DNA of 64,000 nucleotides from positions 32,066,967 through 32,130,966 of the forward strand of contig NC_092694.1 in NCBI RefSeq assembly GCF_964275005.1, in the 5' to 3' direction. The notes under the pieces were generated by a model. The model did not search any database. It was given only the letters and a program-made list of their open reading frames with translations, and was not told the DNA's origin. Numbering within the stretch: position 1 is the first letter of the stretch; every line of letters begins with the position of its first letter. Shown here in pieces: positions 59,856 to 64,000 of the stretch. The DNA is from Diadema setosum. Taxonomy: Eukaryota; Echinodermata; Echinoidea; Diadematoida; Diadematidae. The position numbers and the translations under genes were made by a program.

Positions 59856-60046
59856 CTGAGATTAAAACAAAATGCCCCTCTCAGACACACCTTAATAATA
59901 TCAGATTGGAACCATGTGTATGCAGTAGCCATGCAGGCCTACTATATAATACTACAGTGTTATGTCCAGCTCCTCGTCATTGGAAACATGTGAGAAATCG
60001 CCCTTGAATAAAAAGGTCTGTGTTGTTCGCATTGGCTTGCGTGGAC

Positions 60047-60961
60047 AATGAGCGTGTTTCTACTGAGCGACGAAAATTCGAGGTGATGCCAGCCAATGTG
60101 TGGTGATACCGGCCGATGCGTGGTGACACCTCGAATTTTTCCTCAGTAGAAACAGATTGGGTAGTGGCCGATGCCGGGTGATGCGAGGTGCTCCGTCGTT
60201 CTATTGAGGTGGTCGATGCGTGGTGACGCGAAGGACGATTCTCAGTAGAAACACACCGGGTAGCGAAATTCGTGGTGTATCGGACGTCTAGAATTTCTCC
60301 CCACGCTTTTCTATCGGTTCATCGCACACACTCCTTCGACACATGTGTACAAAATACGTGTGTACACACAGCGACCGTGTTGGCATCATGCTTTGTTTGT
60401 ACAACTCGCTTGTGTACGTGTTATAGGCCCTATACGTTACGTTACATGTGAATTGTGGCATTCATCGTCTATTGTTCGCGTGATTAACAGCCTAACTTAT
60501 TGCATTACTAAGCCCTCATCATTTACTTTGATTTTACACCGCGTTATTTCATTTTATATTGTCTCGAATCGCGAGAGTACCACATTAGTATGTCGCAGCC
60601 TTGAGAAAATCTCAACTGGACCCTCGATCTCCAAAGATTTCTCATCAGTCAGTGGCAGGATACCAGTATGTTAGTTCGGGGTACTGTATATTGGATGGGG
60701 AGACGAAATGGCTTATCAAAAAGTAGCCGACGCAGTAGCAAAGCAGGCAGGGTTCAGTACAGTGCGCGCGTGACCCAATCTGTGACTTAAAAATACCTGA
60801 CTTCCGGAATCGCCGCATTTGCACGACACCTTTGCATCGTCTTGTATTTTATCGCTCAGTAGAAACAGCTCGAGTGGTCGTGAAATACGAGGTGCTGCGT
60901 TGGACAAAATTTGTGGCAATGCCAGGGATGTGAGGTGCTCTCAGTAGAAACACGCTCATTG
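60047..60961. mobile_element. ~915-bp foldback DNA element with AATGAGCGTGTTTCTACTGA ends
   Basis: Terminal inverted repeat AATGAGCGTGTTTCTACTGA / TCAGTAGAAACACGCTCATT. The TCAGTAGAAACA end motif also recurs internally (about 60148, 60242 and 60858), each near GATGCGTGGTGA- or GAGGTGCT-like phrases, so it may be a composite of nested or repeated ends. No transposase. Confidence 0.8.
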
Positions 60962-61221
60962 AGTCATGAAACAATACAAGTCAAACATAAAAAAAACCAA
61001 GACAGCAACGAAGTCCCCAACATGTCTAGACTGTGTTTGAGGCCAGTATGGGCAGTAAACTTCTTTTGCTAGCCCTTCAGTTTTTCTTTCAAACTAGAGA
61101 TCTCTTTGATCCCGATTCTTGTAAAAACATACTGTAGGTCGATGTATTATTACAAAGGGATTTTGAGAAGTGTTAAATGCAGGTAAGACACATGATATGT
61201 ATTTGAGTTCCTTCATCTTTA

Positions 61222-61752
61222 CCTCCATCAAGGAGGTTTGTTTAAAGTTTGTTTGTTGGTTTGTCTGTCTGTGTGCAAAATAACTCGAAATAAAAAAAAA
61301 AGTTGTGAATGGTTTAAATGAAACTTGACCGGAAAAGTTGATAGTGACCCAAGGAATACTGTAGATGAATAGATTTTTATATTGATAGCCATCTGGATCC
61401 AGGATACTTAATTTATTGTTATTATGTTTTTTTTTAATCAAGGATTACCATTGCCAACAAACAGGGTCAAGGGAGTTCAAGCTGTGCATATTTGAGGTGT
61501 GCATACGCGAGCTGGGCGTGTGTACAAGGCGCAACGTGCAGTAAGCTGCTGATGAGGTAGACTCTAATAACCAAAGAACTTTGATAATGAGTGGTGGTGA
61601 GAAAATCTTCTTTGACTCTCACTCAGTCTGAGACACAACAGAAAGCCTTTATCTATCGTCATTGGAAAATAAGGGCAATTTTTAGCATGCATGATGGGTT
61701 GCAATGAGCCGCTTGGCGGAGGTCTGTACTGTACTCTCCAGCACTTTTCTAG
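61222..61752 (+). mobile_element. Helentron-like non-autonomous element 3 (~530 bp)
   Basis: The plus-strand 3' end reads TGGCGGAGGTCTGTACTGTA, then CTCTCCAGCACTTTT and CTAG followed by TTTT. The subterminal inverted repeat is ACCTCC...GGAGGTTTG at the left (61222-61240) and GGCGGAGGT at the right (61714-61722). The left body has the phrase TGTGCAAAATAACTCGAAAT and ATGAAACTTGACCGGAAAAG, which I recall as common in invertebrate interspersed repeats. The terminal hairpin is imperfect. Confidence 0.55.
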
Positions 61753-63532
61753 TTTTAGATGGTAGCGCTGAACATGATTTCCAGGTTTGTCAAGAAAAAA
61801 AAAAAGAAATGAATTTTTTACTGAGATCCTAAACACTGTTATGACCAAAATCAAAGTGCCGTGCTCGAAACCTTTATATATCCCCACCCACCAAGCCTTC
61901 CCTACAAGAGATGGTCATGATTTGTGGTCAAGGCCCAGCTGTCCATCTGTCCATCTGTCCATCCTGATGTCAGATACAAAACGAGAGAATTCTCAAAATG
62001 TACGCTTTGGGCCTCATTCATTAGAGGTCAGGGGTCAAAGGTGAAGGAGAAATTTTGAGATGGCATTGCCAGCACAACAACTCGGCACAAGGATAGTATC
62101 ATCATACTACGGCTGTAGTTGAATATTTTGCTCTCTACTGAGCTTTTCCTGATTAAAAAAAAAACACAAAACAAAACAAAAACAAAATGTAAAGCTTTTG
62201 GTGTATGTGTGAGAATTGACTTTTATATTCATCCTACAGTGTACAATGTGCATTCTTATGTTTACAAGTATCTTTTTGTCTTTTTGTTCAATTAACATGT
62301 TCTATCCAGTGAGTCATATAATTTGTTGTGTGATTTTATCAATTAAGTTTATTTTTAAAGTGTACAATTGTACTTTGTCTATGTGCACTGCATGTGAAAT
62401 GTTTAGTACCAGTATTGTCTCTTGTTTGCTTTTCTCTGCTATTCATTCCCCCTGACATGCACTATGTTGAATTTTAATGCTTTGACAAGTTCAAGAAGTT
62501 TTGCAACCTTTTTGAGTTGCAATAAAAAAAAGGGCATTTCTTCTTTTTTTTTTCATGAGAGTGAGAGCTGTGAGGGTGTGTTCATTGAGGGTTTGTAATG
62601 CTCGTGAAAAGTGGAATTTTGAGCAACCATGACTTTCAGTGATTTTGGCCAAAGAGGGAAAGCATTAACAAGGATAGGCCCTTTAGATACAGTATTTCAT
62701 GTGGGAGTTCCACAGAGGATAAAATGAGGATATAAACTAGAAATGTATGTGTGCATAAAACTTTTGAGAAGTTTTGCTAAGAGAGAGAGAGAGAAATGAG
62801 GGTAGGATAGAAAAAAAAAGAAAAAGGAAAAAAAAAATAAAGAAAAGGAGAATATTAAAGCAAGGTTTGTTTTGTTGTGATGTGATCATTGGTTTTAGAT
62901 GCAGCAATCTGACACGTATCATAAATGTGAGAGCATGAAGGGCGGTACCGCTAATACACGCTTGAATCATGGAACAGGTTTCTACGAATCTTGCAACCTG
63001 TTCACTGTTTACAAGACATCTGCTCTGTTGCAGGGTATGGTTCTTTGGATAGGACACGTCTGACACCCCAGGTGTTAGCCTGCTCTCAAGGCTCTAGCCA
63101 GAAACTGGTTGTTGTCATCATATTTATTGTGATATAGCGTATAATGATGGGCCTGCTTTTCTTTCATGTGCGGGTGGAACCGATACATCACGCACAGATT
63201 AATTGCCAGTGCACCTGTTTGGAATCATTTCACCAGGGGCCCCAGGTTGGGAGATGCCTGTACATTGAACTCCCAGGGGATGAATGTGACTGTGGGACCT
63301 TGCTCATACACATGCTCGCAGCTTATCATGGCAGTACAATGCGGCCTGTCAAAATTATCTATGTTATCAAACCAAGGGCATCCTTCTCCTGCCATAGTTC
63401 CTATCAAAACTAGTAAGTGCCATGGAGAGGATGAGATAATTCGGCACATTCTCAATCGTTTTCGGGCGAGATCAGAGATCTTTCATCATCTTGACCTCTT
63501 GGGTTTGAGAAGTAGACAAGAAGACAATAGTT
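61753..63532. other. Non-genic DNA, nothing firmly recognised
   Basis: A GA/A-rich stretch at 62778-62850. The plus-strand frames at 63144-63534 are open and fairly GC-rich but have no recognisable domain or paired splice sites. Confidence 0.4.
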
Positions 63533-63980
63533 AGGTTCACACGCTGTTCCTAAACTTTTAAGGTTAGGTCGATGATTAGCTTGTAGTTTAGCACTGTGTG
63601 GACACACTCGAAAGTTAGCAATCTTAAAGACTAGTCGATGATTATAACCACGAGATCTTCGGGTTTATGCTCTCTCCACGAGCCACGGGGGGTCCCCACT
63701 CGTAGTTTCGCTCCGTGTGGACACAATAATCAAAGAGCTTGTGAGTTAGCGTGAACCTTGTGTCTCATTTGCTGAGCTATTTTGTATGGGCAGAAGGTCA
63801 TCCAGCAAAGACTCTACACTTCAGTTGTATTCATTGAGTGGGGTTCGCTCATAAGTTGTAACTTAAAGTCTAGGTGCGCGTGTGAACCTGTGTCGTAAAT
63901 TCACGAGTGGAACTTATCATCGACAGTTAAGTTTTCAACCTAAACTTCAAGTTTAGCAACTGCGTGTGAAGGTAACTAAT
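63533..63980. mobile_element. ~450-bp foldback element with GTTCACACGC ends
   Basis: GGTTCACACGCTGTTCCTAA at the left, TTTAGCAACTGCGTGTGAAG at the right, with internal repeats of AGTTTAGCACTGTGTGGACA- and CGTGTGGACACA-like phrases. It may reach almost to the window edge. Confidence 0.65.
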
Positions 63981-64000
63981 ATTTTGTAGATCTTTGTGTC

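Noticed and set aside
62736..62760. ACTAGAAATG motif like the Helentron-like 3' ends
   Set aside because: No hairpin or subterminal repeat follows it.

Overview
The window is AT-rich animal nuclear DNA. Genes are split into short exons with GT-AG introns, introns are long, and dispersed repeats are dense. Both recognised genes are metazoan lipid-enzyme genes. The repeat load (foldback MITEs, Helentron-like elements with tandem cores, homopolymer C/G runs) resembles marine invertebrate deuterostomes. An echinoderm such as a sea urchin is my best guess, but it is inferred from style and not from a diagnostic marker.

Layout. 1-1776: the 5' end of a squalene epoxidase (SQLE) gene on the minus strand (coding exons 1 and 2); the rest lies beyond the left edge. 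1777-18200: no gene I can support. This stretch holds an array of eleven copies of a 13-bp motif (2750-4670), foldback repeats, MITEs, and one copy of a ~690-bp transposon-like repeat. 18202-32999: a complete seven-exon minus-strand gene for a TMEM68-like acyltransferase of the DGAT2/LPLAT-like class. Its splice phases agree throughout, except for a one-base frameshift inside exon 3. Its introns carry a ~1-kb inverted repeat, a tRNA-like SINE, a MITE that stops about 8 bp from a splice donor, a Helentron-like element, and an ~850-bp composite hexanucleotide satellite.

33000-64000: mostly repeats, several nested in one another. A CpG-containing stretch at 38.7-40.0 kb could hold the promoter of the TMEM68-like gene and/or a plus-strand gene. 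A short ATG exon with a strong donor lies at 47.68 kb. A pair of phase-compatible open exons on the minus strand at 55.73-58.11 kb suggests an unrecognised gene. At least three families of Helentron-like non-autonomous elements occur (23.5, 52.2 and 61.2 kb). They have different sequences but one architecture: subterminal inverted repeat, tandem or duplicated core, 3' hairpin, then CTAG followed by T.

SQLE (sterol synthesis) and the TMEM68-like enzyme (neutral glyceride synthesis) both act at the endoplasmic reticulum membrane. They are separated by over 16 kb of repeats, and nothing in the sequence links their regulation. All exon limits come from reading splice sites and family resemblance by eye; transcript data would be decisive.
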